A stretch of 64,000 nucleotides of DNA from a virus: IMG/VR virus record IMGVR_UViG_3300021598_001798, positions 1 to 64,000 of that record. One strand, given 5' to 3'. How positions within the stretch are numbered: the stretch's first letter is position 1; every line of letters starts with the position of its first letter. Made by a program: the position numbers and the translations under genes. The notes below the pieces were generated by a model. That model was not told the DNA's origin and ran no database searches. It worked only from the letters and a program-made list of their open reading frames with translations. This document shows, one piece after another, positions 1 to 7,670 of this stretch.

Positions 1-223
1 TTGCTACGTTACCTTTTTCATCAACAATTTCATCTACCTCAGTTTCAACCTTTTCTGGAATTTTCTCAAAGTCGGTATCATCAGAATATTCTTTGGCCCA
101 CTTTGACCATTTTTTTCTTTCTTTCTTTGGGATTGACTTATCGTTTGCTTTCGCGTAGAAATATCTTTGTTGTTTTTTGGACGCAAATGTCTCTTCAATT
201 ATATTTTTAACATATTTATCCAT
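1..223 (-). CDS. Small phage protein with SKKQQRYFYA motif, 3' end cut by window
   Basis: Read on the minus strand, an open frame starts at the ATG complementary to 221-223 and runs off the window edge; 74 codons are visible. The protein begins MDKYVKNIIEETFASKKQQR and is lysine- and glutamate-rich. The stretch SKKQQRYFYAKA, followed by a basic linker and a WAKE segment, resembles a short motif often seen in small phage proteins of unknown function. It has no recognisable catalytic residues and I do not assign a function. It is transcribed divergently from the gene at 280. A TATTTATA element lies 16 nt upstream of its start on the same strand, which groups it with the late genes. The frame is credible because the codon use and charge pattern match neighbouring phage genes, and the plus-strand frame over the same bases lacks a plausible start and composition. 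Confidence 0.7.
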   Translation of the reverse strand, partial: MDKYVKNIIEETFASKKQQRYFYAKANDKSIPKKERKKWSKWAKEYSDDTDFEKIPEKVETEVDEIVDEKGNVA

Positions 224-239
224 GCAATTATCTTTTTAA

Positions 240-247
240 TATAAATA
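240..247 (-). promoter_or_regulatory. Putative late promoter octamer TATTTATA (minus strand)
   Basis: The plus strand reads TATAAATA, so the minus-strand gene starting at 223 is preceded by TATTTATA in sense with 16 nt between. It lies back to back with the plus-strand copy at 265-272, giving a divergent late promoter pair. Promoter function is inferred from recurrence of this octamer before other virion genes. Confidence 0.45.
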
Positions 248-264
248 TCAAAAGAAAGGAAAGA

Positions 265-272
265 TATTTATA
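265..272 (+). promoter_or_regulatory. Putative late promoter octamer TATTTATA
   Basis: TATTTATA is separated by 7 nt from the ATG at 280. If it acts as a -10-type element, the transcript would start at or next to the start codon. This is one of the instances of the motif described in the findings. Confidence 0.5.
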
Positions 273-279
273 GAATATC

Positions 280-1404
280 ATGAATAGTCAAAACATACTT
301 AAATTTTGGGGGAGTAAATTAGATTTACAACTCGATTCTTCGGAATATTACGATTACGAAATCTCTAAAACTGAATTAGATTACGATGATTTGGTTTTAG
401 ATTTAGATAACACTATCGTGTATACCGGATTGACTATTAATACAACGGGTTTATCGGGAACCGATTGTACAAGAGATACAATATCTTTGGTTGAATATAA
501 CAATACAGTCAATGATGCTTCCTATGTGTATTTGGGACTCTCTTGGACTTTACAATATTCTGCATTTACGGCTACATTAGGTAATTCCGATACTATATTA
601 CAAAACGACGTTTATTCTTATACACTGAATAATAACACTCATTATTTAATAAATAGTGGTTATAACAACGCTTTATCAAATCCATTTTCTTTACAAACAT
701 CGGGATTAGGTTCTTCGTCATATGCGTGTACTGAACAATTAGGAGGAGATGATTGTTGTCCTCAGGATTTAATATCTGAAGCAAAACCTTGGGCTTATCA
801 AATAAATCATGGTGCGGGGGTTGATAATTGTTCCTACAAAGTCAAAAGAAGAACAGAAAAAGGATGGACAATTGATTTGGTTTTAAATAGAAATAATTCA
901 GGTTGGTCGAGCGGAAGAACCATTTATTATTTAGGTGTGAGAGGTGAATCTGATTTAAGAAACTACGCAGATAATAACCTATCTTTTTCTTTTACAAATG
1001 ACGGTAGAATTCAATGGAGAGCAATAAGATATTCGGGTATTTGTACAACAAACAGTGGATACAGTGAAACTTTTTATACATCTTCAGGTCAAACACCTGT
1101 TTTATGTACAAGTGGAACATCTAAAGATTTTAATATCACAATAACTTTTGAAAGAGATAAATATTTTAATGATTGTGAATTAGAAAATGATGGTGGTTGG
1201 AATGATTTGATTACAGGTCGAACATTGACCACCCCGATTAGTAGTTGGTTAACGGGAGCGACTCCAACATATGAAGACATTGAAATTTTAAATAAAAAAT
1301 GGGCACTAGAAAGAAATAGAAGAATTGGTACATTAAAAATTTATTTAAATGGAAGAACCATATATAAATTAAAAGGATGGGAAGAAGTTATCCCTTCATT
1401 ATGA
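280..1404 (+). CDS. LamG/concanavalin-like virion surface protein, C-terminus possibly frameshifted
   Basis: The 374-residue protein has an acidic, Tyr/Asn-rich N-terminal half. From about residue 190 to 360 there is a beta-rich region (WTIDLVLNRNN, YYLGVRGESD, LSFSFTNDGRIQWRA, and a late IYLNGRTIYKLKGWEEVIP) of the type found in LamG/concanavalin-like jelly-roll domains of phage structural proteins. Such domains often bind sugars, so a role as a tail appendage or virion decoration is plausible but inferred. The gene follows a TATTTATA element and precedes other surface-protein genes. It stops at a TGA at 1402. A different frame immediately downstream stays open for 37 more codons (see the next entry), so the C-terminus may have been lost by a frameshift or deletion. 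Confidence 0.65.
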   Translation: MNSQNILKFWGSKLDLQLDSSEYYDYEISKTELDYDDLVLDLDNTIVYTGLTINTTGLSGTDCTRDTISLVEYNNTVNDASYVYLGLSWTLQYSAFTATLGNSDTILQNDVYSYTLNNNTHYLINSGYNNALSNPFSLQTSGLGSSSYACTEQLGGDDCCPQDLISEAKPWAYQINHGAGVDNCSYKVKRRTEKGWTIDLVLNRNNSGWSSGRTIYYLGVRGESDLRNYADNNLSFSFTNDGRIQWRAIRYSGICTTNSGYSETFYTSSGQTPVLCTSGTSKDFNITITFERDKYFNDCELENDGGWNDLITGRTLTTPISSWLTGATPTYEDIEILNKKWALERNRRIGTLKIYLNGRTIYKLKGWEEVIPSL

Positions 1405-1516
1405 AGAACCATTAAATTTTGTAAGAGTAAGACATCATTATCTTGTTGATACTAAACCCAACTATGACATAACGGAATGTGTTGAAAATTGTGTGGATAG
1501 TATGATTGGCCTTTAA
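1403..1516 (+). pseudogene. Open-frame remnant continuing the preceding gene in the +1 frame
   Basis: Directly after the TGA of the 280-1404 gene, the +1 frame reads EEPLNFVRVRHHYLVDTKPN and continues to a TAA at 1514-1516, for 37 codons without its own upstream start. Amino-acid composition looks coding (paired Cys, normal mix of residues). It is best explained as the original C-terminus put out of frame by an indel, or as the end of a partner gene left by a deletion. A programmed frameshift is possible, but no classical slippery site is visible. Confidence 0.4.
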
Positions 1517-1548
1517 AAAAATGATACAAATTGATATAATTTAAATAA

Positions 1549-2475
1549 ATGGATACTTTAAAAATAGTTTCGACAAATTATACAGGTCAAAGTGCGGTTA
1601 TTACTTATTATCCAGATACTGGTGGTACTATTAATCTTGGCACCCAAGTATTACCCTATGATTATGTTGCGTCTTATTTTTATGGAACATATTCTTTATT
1701 TTTTCCCGCGTTTGGTAGTACTTGTACACTGTACGTAGAAGATTTATCAGGTAATTTTTTACTACAAGAAAACGGTGATTATATTTTCCAAGAAAACTAT
1801 TATAAAATAAAAATAGAAACAGGTCCATCTCCGACCCCAACAGTGACACCTTCAACAAGTGTAACACCATCGATAACACCATCTGTTACACCGTCTATAA
1901 CCCCAAGTGTAACACCATCTGTTACACCGTCTGTTACACCAAGTAGAACACCTTCAACAAGTGTAACACCATCAATAACACCAAGTAGAACACCGTCGGT
2001 TACCCCAACACCAACACCAACACCATCAAGACCCGCATACACATATTATAGGTGGCAGATTACTGAAAGTAAAACATCACCACCTAATGCGAATTGCATA
2101 CAAGCATCCGAATTCGTTTTTCAAATAGGTGGTGTAGACCAAAGTATGGCTGGTGTTACGGTAACTAACCCAAGTGGTAATAACCCTGTTGGTGAGGAAC
2201 CTCCAAAGTTAGCGGATGGTAATTTAACAACTAAAGCTTTGGATTTGAATTTTGTAACAAATGGAAATGTAAGTAATTTTATTTTTCAATTTAGTAGTGC
2301 AAAGGCGTTTACGGGTTATAGATGGGGTACCGCAAATGATGAAGAAAGTAGAGACCCTAAATCATGGACGATTGCCGGTAGTAATAATGGAACAACTTGG
2401 ACAACGTTACATACGGTATCAGGATTTAACTCTACCACCACAAGAAATACGTATCAAACACCTCAAACGTATTAA
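1549..2475 (+). CDS. Modular adhesin-like protein: N-terminal virion domain, Pro/Thr linker, F5/8 type C domain
   Basis: This 308-residue protein has three parts. Residues 1-90 are a compact beta-rich domain ([20 protein letters not shown], then [19 protein letters not shown]) that is clearly related to the N-terminus of the giant repeat protein starting at 57167. Residues 91-160 are a Thr/Pro/Ser repeat linker ([11 protein letters not shown] type). Residues 161-308 resemble an F5/8 type C (discoidin, galactose-binding-like) domain: [42 protein letters not shown], and [16 protein letters not shown]. The likely role is a virion-attached carbohydrate-binding fibre with the N-terminus as attachment domain; this is inferred from architecture. 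No exact TATTTATA octamer precedes it; the upstream sequence is very AT-rich. Confidence 0.7.
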   Translation: MDTLKIVSTNYTGQSAVITYYPDTGGTINLGTQVLPYDYVASYFYGTYSLFFPAFGSTCTLYVEDLSGNFLLQENGDYIFQENYYKIKIETGPSPTPTVTPSTSVTPSITPSVTPSITPSVTPSVTPSVTPSRTPSTSVTPSITPSRTPSVTPTPTPTPSRPAYTYYRWQITESKTSPPNANCIQASEFVFQIGGVDQSMAGVTVTNPSGNNPVGEEPPKLADGNLTTKALDLNFVTNGNVSNFIFQFSSAKAFTGYRWGTANDEESRDPKSWTIAGSNNGTTWTTLHTVSGFNSTTTRNTYQTPQTY

Positions 2476-2489
2476 AATATAAAAATAGA

Positions 2490-2497
2490 TATTTATA
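2490..2497 (+). promoter_or_regulatory. Putative late promoter octamer TATTTATA
   Basis: TATTTATA lies 7 nt before the ATG at 2505, the same spacing as for the gene at 280. Confidence 0.5.
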
Positions 2498-2504
2498 AAA
2501 TAAG

Positions 2505-3137
2505 ATGAATTTACCAATATCCCAATTACCCGAACTTACAGGTTTAACCGCAAATGCGGAGTTTGCTGTTTCTCAAGGTGGAACCACATATAGAGTTAAA
2601 AATAGTGTTTTAGCTCCATTTCCAACGGTTTATGGTTTGTTTTCTCAAACAGGAAATAGTGTAACTATAAGTGGTACAACATCAGAATTAAGTGTTATTG
2701 ACGGTGGGGTTGGAACCTTAAGTGTTCCCGCTAATGGATTTAGGGTTGGTGATAGCTTTAGAGCGGATTTTGGTGGTCTTTTATCCGCAAAAAATGGTGA
2801 TGATATAAGAATAAAAGTTAAAACTGGTTCGGTAATTTTAGCAGATTCTGGACTTCAAAATATGACAACATCAGTTGATGACGTTTGGCAACTTTCTATA
2901 AATTTCACAATTAGGTCTCTCGGTGTTGCGGGTGTTGCCAGTATAGTTGCTCTTGGTGTATTTCATACAACAAAACAATCTAATGGTTCACAAGGTGGGT
3001 TTGCGTTCAATACGGTTAATAGTACTACGTTTGATACCACCGTTTCAAATACAATTGAAGTAACAGCTCAGTTTAGTTCAAGTGACCCCGCAAATAAAAT
3101 ATATAGTGACATTTTTGTATTAAATAAAATATATTAA
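2505..3137 (+). CDS. Conserved virion structural protein (fibre or decoration type)
   Basis: The 210-residue protein begins MNLPISQLPELTGLTANAEF, a start that resembles short N-terminal virion-attachment segments of phage fibre proteins (ISQLPELTG, FAVSQGGTTYRVKNS). The rest is glycine-, serine- and threonine-rich beta sequence ending in IYSDIFVLNKIY, with no enzyme motif and no cysteine. I infer a small trimeric-fibre or decoration protein. It has its own TATTTATA element and is followed after 5 nt by the BppU-like gene, so the two are probably cotranscribed. Confidence 0.6.
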   Translation: MNLPISQLPELTGLTANAEFAVSQGGTTYRVKNSVLAPFPTVYGLFSQTGNSVTISGTTSELSVIDGGVGTLSVPANGFRVGDSFRADFGGLLSAKNGDDIRIKVKTGSVILADSGLQNMTTSVDDVWQLSINFTIRSLGVAGVASIVALGVFHTTKQSNGSQGGFAFNTVNSTTFDTTVSNTIEVTAQFSSSDPANKIYSDIFVLNKIY

Positions 3138-3142
3138 ATAAG

Positions 3143-3511
3143 ATGGAATTTTTTATAAGACAAGGTGCTTCACAACCGATATTAAAAATGAGACTTATTG
3201 ATGATGGAAAAAATGATAAATCCGGATTCAACGATATGTTGGAAAGTTGTGATATTACTTTTGATATGTTTGATGTTGAGACAGGTGAACCTGAAATCCT
3301 AAACTCAACTTGTTTAATCACCACAAGAGACAAAAAGTACAATCAAACCACAGACGAATATTATATTACCCACCAATTCACAGAATCACAAACCGCAAGA
3401 ATTGGTAAGTATGAAGGTAAAGTTACAGTTCAATTTTTAGATACCAACTTAAATCCAACCACAAAACTGATTCTTCCTGTAAAGGAAAAATTATTTATCA
3501 CCATATTTTGA
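3143..3511 (+). CDS. BppU-N-like baseplate/fibre-attachment protein
   Basis: The 122-residue protein starts MEFFIRQGASQPILKMRLID and continues with ITFDMFDVETGEPEILNSTC, an EYYITHQFTESQTARIGKYEGKV segment, and LPVKEKLFITIF. This pattern (short N-terminal strand, variable Asp/Gly loop, ITF.M.D, GKY.G.v) is like the BppU N-terminal domain, an Ig-like fold used in phage baseplates to hold receptor-binding proteins. The length fits a single domain. It is the last gene of the surface-protein cluster before the polymerase. Confidence 0.5.
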   Translation: MEFFIRQGASQPILKMRLIDDGKNDKSGFNDMLESCDITFDMFDVETGEPEILNSTCLITTRDKKYNQTTDEYYITHQFTESQTARIGKYEGKVTVQFLDTNLNPTTKLILPVKEKLFITIF

Positions 3512-3551
3512 TATGTGATGATTATTTCGTATAATTGTTAGCAAGACAAAC

Positions 3552-3568
3552 TACAACACGGTGTTGTA
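3552..3568 (+). promoter_or_regulatory. Hairpin upstream of DNA polymerase gene
   Basis: TACAACA-CGG-TGTTGTA is a perfect 7-bp stem with a 3-nt loop (the palindrome is TACAACAC G GTGTTGTA). It ends 30 nt before the polymerase ATG in the 87-nt gap after 3511. No T-tract follows, so it is not a typical terminator. In T4, gp43 represses its own translation by binding a hairpin near its start; a similar role here is only a hypothesis. Confidence 0.4.
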
Positions 3569-3598
3569 AGCAAATGTGTCAAAACAAAAATATACGAT

Positions 3599-6496
3599 AT
3601 GTCAGAAGTTATTTCTCAAGAGGTAATCGAAAGTTTTTTAAATGGTTGGGACCCTGAAGAATACATTGTAGGGGTTGAATACGATTACCAAACCAACAAA
3701 ATTTACAAAATTATTCAAGACCCTGTAAGGGGTAAGGTAGTAAAACCCGACACTTTAACTCCATTTCTATGGGTTGGTGATTTAAGTTCTTGTAATTTCT
3801 ATCAAGGAAGTAAATCCATACAAAAGAAAAAAATGGGGGAATACGGTATTATTATTGATAAACTTGAGACCCAAGGTAATGATAGACTTGAAAATGGACA
3901 AAATTTTTTAGTAAAAAGTCTAAAGGGTTATCGTGAATTAATTAGTTTTTTCAAACAAGGCGGTATTGACCCGTGGGGTGATAATTTTAAACACTTATTT
4001 ACTATTTTATCACCTGTAGAACAATATCTTATTCAAAAGAAAAAAAGATTATTTAAAGGTATTGATGATTATTCAGGTGTTCATCGATTTGTATTCGATA
4101 TCGAGACCACGGGCCTTGAACCTGAGACTAATGAGATAATTCTTATTGGAGTAAAGGACAACCGTGGTTTACAAAAAACCATACCCGCTTTTGGTCCTGA
4201 TGGTGAGAAAAAATGTATCGAAGAATTTTTTGAAATAATAAAAGAATTAAAACCAACAATTATTGGTGGGTATAATTCAGCGTCATTTGACTTTCCATTC
4301 ATATTAAAAAGAGCCGAAATTTTAGGTGTTGATATTGTTGAGTGTACATCAATACTCACATCGGATGGGATTAAACAAAAAGAAGGTGTATTAAAGTTAG
4401 CAAATGAAATTGAACCTTACACTCAACATATCATTTGGGGTCATAATATTGTTGATATCGCTCACGCAGTAAGAAGGGCACAAGCAATTAATTCGGAAAT
4501 TAAATCTTGGGGATTGAAATACATTACCCAATATTTGGAAAAAGAAAAACCAAATCGGGTATATGTCGATGGTGCTTTTATTTCAAAAATATATTTGGAA
4601 AATGATAGTTATTACGTTAACCCTAAAACAGGTAAATACAAAAAGATTGGTGAACCCGGTACTGAAAATTTATTAGACAAATACCCTAATAAATACGAAA
4701 TATGGCCAGGTCAAAGAATTGTAGAACAGTATCTTGATGATGACTTGTACGAAACAATGATTGTGGATGATTCGTTCTCTCAATCTACGTTCTTACTTTC
4801 TAAATTGGTACCAACAACTTATGAAAGAATTGCAACGATGGGAACTGCAACACTTTGGAAAATTATCATGTTAGCTTGGTCATATGAAAACGGTTTGGCA
4901 ATACCCACCAAAGATGAAAAAAGAGCAATTACAGGAGGTCTTTCAAGATTATTAAATGTCGGATACTCCAAGAATATTGTAAAATTTGACTACGCATCTC
5001 TTTACCCATCAATCCAATTGGTTTATGATGTATTTCCTGAATGTGATGTTATGGGTGTTCAGAAGTCTATGTTAAAGTACTTTAGAAACATTCGTATCAA
5101 ATATAAAAGACTTGCTGGTGAACTTAAAGATAGTGACCCCGTACAAGCAGAAATGTACGACCGTAAACAATTACCAATCAAGATTTTTATCAACGCTTAT
5201 TTTGGTTCCTTGTCCGCACCACAGGTATTTCCATGGGGTGATATGAACATGGGTGAAACCATCACATGTACTGGTCGTCAGTGTCTTCGTATGATGATTA
5301 TGTTCTTTGAGAAAAAAGGATATAAACCTCTTGTAATGGATACGGACGGTGTTAACTTTTCTACTCCCGATGATATTGATACCCACATATACATTGGTAA
5401 AGGTTTGAATGAATTAGTAGAAGAAGGGAAAGAATACGTTGGTATCGAAGCAGATACCGCGGAATTCAATGACACTTTTATGAGAAATGAAATGGGTCTT
5501 GATATTGATTACACCGCACCTGCGTGTATCAACGTTTCAAGAAAAAATTACATCATTAAACTTCTTAAAAAAGGTAAAGAAAAAATCAAACTTACGGGGA
5601 ATACTATTAAATCAAAAAAACTTCAACAATATGTTGTAGAATTTTTAGATGAAGGATTAAAACACCTATTAAATGGCGATGGATTATCTTTTGTTGAGCT
5701 TTATTACAGATATGTCCAACAAATTTATGATAAGAAAATCCCATTGTCTAAAATGGCTAATAAGTCTCGTGTAAAACAATCGGTCGAGGATTACAAAAAA
5801 CATATTAAAAAAACCACGAAAGCTGGTTCTTTGATGTCTCGACAAGCACATATGGAGTTGGTTATTCAGAATAACTATCCCGCCAGTCTTGGTGAGACCA
5901 TTTACTATATTAATAATGGTGAAAAAAAATCAGACGGTGATGTTCAGAAAATAACAAAACCAACCAAAAAACAACAAGAGGAGTTTACTAAATTACACGG
6001 TAAACCAATGCCAGATAATTACATACAGATTAATTGTTACATGATTTCTGAAAAGGAGTTAACAAACAATCCCGACATGACTGGTGATTATAACGTGGCG
6101 AGATACTTGACTAATTTTAATAAGAGAATAGAACCATTGTTAGTTGTTTTCAACCCTGAAATACGTCACGATATTTTGGTTGAAAAACCCGAAGACAGAC
6201 AATATTTTACAAGAGCTCAATGTGAATTAGTAAGTGGGTTTCCTCTTAAGGAAGATGGTCAAGATAAGTACGATGAGGTAATGACACTATCTGATAGTGA
6301 AGTACTATTTTGGAATAGAGTAAAAAGAGACCCTTTCTTTATGTATGTGGAGGACAGTTTGAAGTTAGCAGACCCTTATTGGGTGGATTTGAATAGAAAA
6401 GTGGTATCTCTACAAGCTGAAAGTATCAAGAGTAATGAGGATGAGATTATTCAGACCAACGGTAATGATTACGCTTATCACGCAACCAATATCTAA
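3599..6496 (+). CDS. 43: Family B DNA polymerase with 3'-5' exonuclease (T4 gp43-like)
   Basis: This 965-residue protein is the replicative polymerase. Exo I is VFDIETTGLEP near residue 166 (Asp-Ile-Glu), and Exo II is GGYNSASFDFPF near 224. Polymerase motif A is FDYASLYPSIQ near 463, motif B (Lys plus NAYFGS) is near 525-535, and motif C is MDTDGVNFS near 580. Motif C has Gly where most family members have Ser (DTDS); both catalytic aspartates are kept. T4 gp43 is about 900 residues, so this one is slightly longer. The start ATG at 3599 follows an A-rich leader without Shine-Dalgarno, downstream of a small hairpin. No TATTTATA octamer lies directly upstream, in keeping with early expression. 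The stop codon abuts the stop of the convergent neck gene with no spacer. Confidence 0.95.
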   Translation: MSEVISQEVIESFLNGWDPEEYIVGVEYDYQTNKIYKIIQDPVRGKVVKPDTLTPFLWVGDLSSCNFYQGSKSIQKKKMGEYGIIIDKLETQGNDRLENGQNFLVKSLKGYRELISFFKQGGIDPWGDNFKHLFTILSPVEQYLIQKKKRLFKGIDDYSGVHRFVFDIETTGLEPETNEIILIGVKDNRGLQKTIPAFGPDGEKKCIEEFFEIIKELKPTIIGGYNSASFDFPFILKRAEILGVDIVECTSILTSDGIKQKEGVLKLANEIEPYTQHIIWGHNIVDIAHAVRRAQAINSEIKSWGLKYITQYLEKEKPNRVYVDGAFISKIYLENDSYYVNPKTGKYKKIGEPGTENLLDKYPNKYEIWPGQRIVEQYLDDDLYETMIVDDSFSQSTFLLSKLVPTTYERIATMGTATLWKIIMLAWSYENGLAIPTKDEKRAITGGLSRLLNVGYSKNIVKFDYASLYPSIQLVYDVFPECDVMGVQKSMLKYFRNIRIKYKRLAGELKDSDPVQAEMYDRKQLPIKIFINAYFGSLSAPQVFPWGDMNMGETITCTGRQCLRMMIMFFEKKGYKPLVMDTDGVNFSTPDDIDTHIYIGKGLNELVEEGKEYVGIEADTAEFNDTFMRNEMGLDIDYTAPACINVSRKNYIIKLLKKGKEKIKLTGNTIKSKKLQQYVVEFLDEGLKHLLNGDGLSFVELYYRYVQQIYDKKIPLSKMANKSRVKQSVEDYKKHIKKTTKAGSLMSRQAHMELVIQNNYPASLGETIYYINNGEKKSDGDVQKITKPTKKQQEEFTKLHGKPMPDNYIQINCYMISEKELTNNPDMTGDYNVARYLTNFNKRIEPLLVVFNPEIRHDILVEKPEDRQYFTRAQCELVSGFPLKEDGQDKYDEVMTLSDSEVLFWNRVKRDPFFMYVEDSLKLADPYWVDLNRKVVSLQAESIKSNEDEIIQTNGNDYAYHATNI

Positions 6497-7615
6497 TTAG
6501 ATTACGTTAAATGGTGATTGGAAAGGTCTGTACTTAAGTGCTTTGTTTAGGTTTTCCGCTTCCGCTCCTTTTCTTTCCATTAACTTATCGGGTCTTAATC
6601 TTTCTAAACGATTCATTAATTCCTCAATAAGTTTTAATTTTTCATCTTTACCTTCTTGTAACAATGTTGAATAATCTAACTTAACAGAACTATCAGGTAC
6701 TTGTAAATCACCTGAGAATTTACCCCATATTCTACCTAAACCTTCTTTTGAATATGCGATAAGATATTTCCTAACCCAGTTTTGTGCTGGTTTATTTAAC
6801 ATGTCCCAAGTAAGTTCTTCGGTTTCAACATCAGAAGGTAATTTTACAATACCACTATTTTTGTCTAAACAAGTATCGGGGTCTGTGGTATCATAATACC
6901 AATACCACACTTTTTGTCTATTGTTTTGAATCGAACCAAAATCAAATCTACCACCTGGTACATTGTATAGGTGAACTATTTTTGTTCCGTTTGGTCCTGC
7001 CGTAATTCTATATGTTAAGTCACCACCAATTAATCGGTTTTTAATATTTCTATCGCCCATTCTTAATAATAAATCATAAGCTGGTAATAAGAAATAAGAA
7101 CCCGAAGCTCCTTGTTGTGCAAATCCACCGACACCACCAAAAGCAACACCCCCAAGACCACCAAAACCGCCTAAAAATGGGTCAACAATTGAGTCTGTTA
7201 ATTCCGCTCTTGAGAACCACAATAATTCATTAATCTCTCTACCAGCAGGAATCACATAAGTTTGTGTGTTCGCAGATAATGAAATATAATCTTTTTTTAA
7301 TTCACTATTACCACCCGTCTGTAGACCTACAATCTTAGAGTAAGAATGGGTGTATTGTGTCTCGTAATCTAAACTCCTTGTGGTAAACGCTCTTGTTAAT
7401 GATTGTGTATCCACATTAAGACCAGCGAGTGCTGACCACTGTGATTCAATCAACCAATCACTTACATATTGTTCATATTCAGATACTGACAACTCTAAAA
7501 AGGTGTCCATTTGTTCTTCTGTGAGTTCAACTCCCCTAACGGGTAAACCCAATAAATGAAACACTTGGGTGTACAATTTTTGTTTTTCAGTATTTGAAAT
7601 GACAGTTGTTGACAT
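6497..7615 (-). CDS. Probable neck/head-completion protein (T4 gp13-like)
   Basis: The frame is open to 7744, but the start chosen is the internal ATG at 7613-7615 (MSTTVISNTEKQKLYTQVFH), because the extra N-terminal part is hydrophobic and overlaps the divergent promoter region. The 372-residue product has a helical N-terminus (LTEEQMDTFLELSVSEYEQYVSDW), a Gly/Phe-rich loop near residues 150-175 (DPFLGGFGGLGGV), a beta-rich middle (DLTYRITAGPNGTKIVHLYNVPGGRFDFG) and a helical C-terminus. It has no enzyme motif. With gp14-like and gp15-like genes nearby and the sheath downstream, a gp13-type neck role is likely by synteny, although the gene is on the opposite strand. A sense TATTTATT element lies 15 nt upstream. 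Confidence 0.55.
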   Translation of the reverse strand: MSTTVISNTEKQKLYTQVFHLLGLPVRGVELTEEQMDTFLELSVSEYEQYVSDWLIESQWSALAGLNVDTQSLTRAFTTRSLDYETQYTHSYSKIVGLQTGGNSELKKDYISLSANTQTYVIPAGREINELLWFSRAELTDSIVDPFLGGFGGLGGVAFGGVGGFAQQGASGSYFLLPAYDLLLRMGDRNIKNRLIGGDLTYRITAGPNGTKIVHLYNVPGGRFDFGSIQNNRQKVWYWYYDTTDPDTCLDKNSGIVKLPSDVETEELTWDMLNKPAQNWVRKYLIAYSKEGLGRIWGKFSGDLQVPDSSVKLDYSTLLQEGKDEKLKLIEELMNRLERLRPDKLMERKGAEAENLNKALKYRPFQSPFNVI

Positions 7616-7619
7616 TAAC

Positions 7620-7650
7620 TTTGATTTATCAATAAATATCTGTATATTTG
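7620..7650 (+). promoter_or_regulatory. Bacteroidota-type promoter (TTTG - 19 nt - TATATTTG)
   Basis: TTTG at 7620-7623 is followed after 19 nt by TATATTTG at 7643-7650. This matches the Bacteroidota primary-sigma consensus (-33 TTTG, 19-21 nt, -7 TAnnTTTG). It faces the gene at 7671 and would give a leader of roughly 15 nt. This suggests transcription by unmodified host RNA polymerase, that is, early expression. Confidence 0.6.
7631..7638 (-). promoter_or_regulatory. Putative late promoter octamer TATTTATT (minus strand)
   Basis: The plus strand reads AATAAATA, so the minus-strand neck gene has TATTTATT 15 nt before its start at 7615. The element sits inside the host-type promoter facing the other way, so the two could be mutually exclusive. 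Confidence 0.45.
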
Positions 7651-7670
7651 TTTTAATATTCCAAATATTA

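Noticed and set aside
1-210. Plus-strand frame at the window start
   Set aside because: It begins with TTG at the very first base, has Phe/Leu-rich non-coding composition, and overlaps a better minus-strand gene with an SKKQQRYFYA motif.
1800-2042. Minus-strand Val/Gly/Asp-rich frame; same at 12090-12458
   Set aside because: Both are shadows of the Thr/Pro/Ser linkers in the plus-strand genes.
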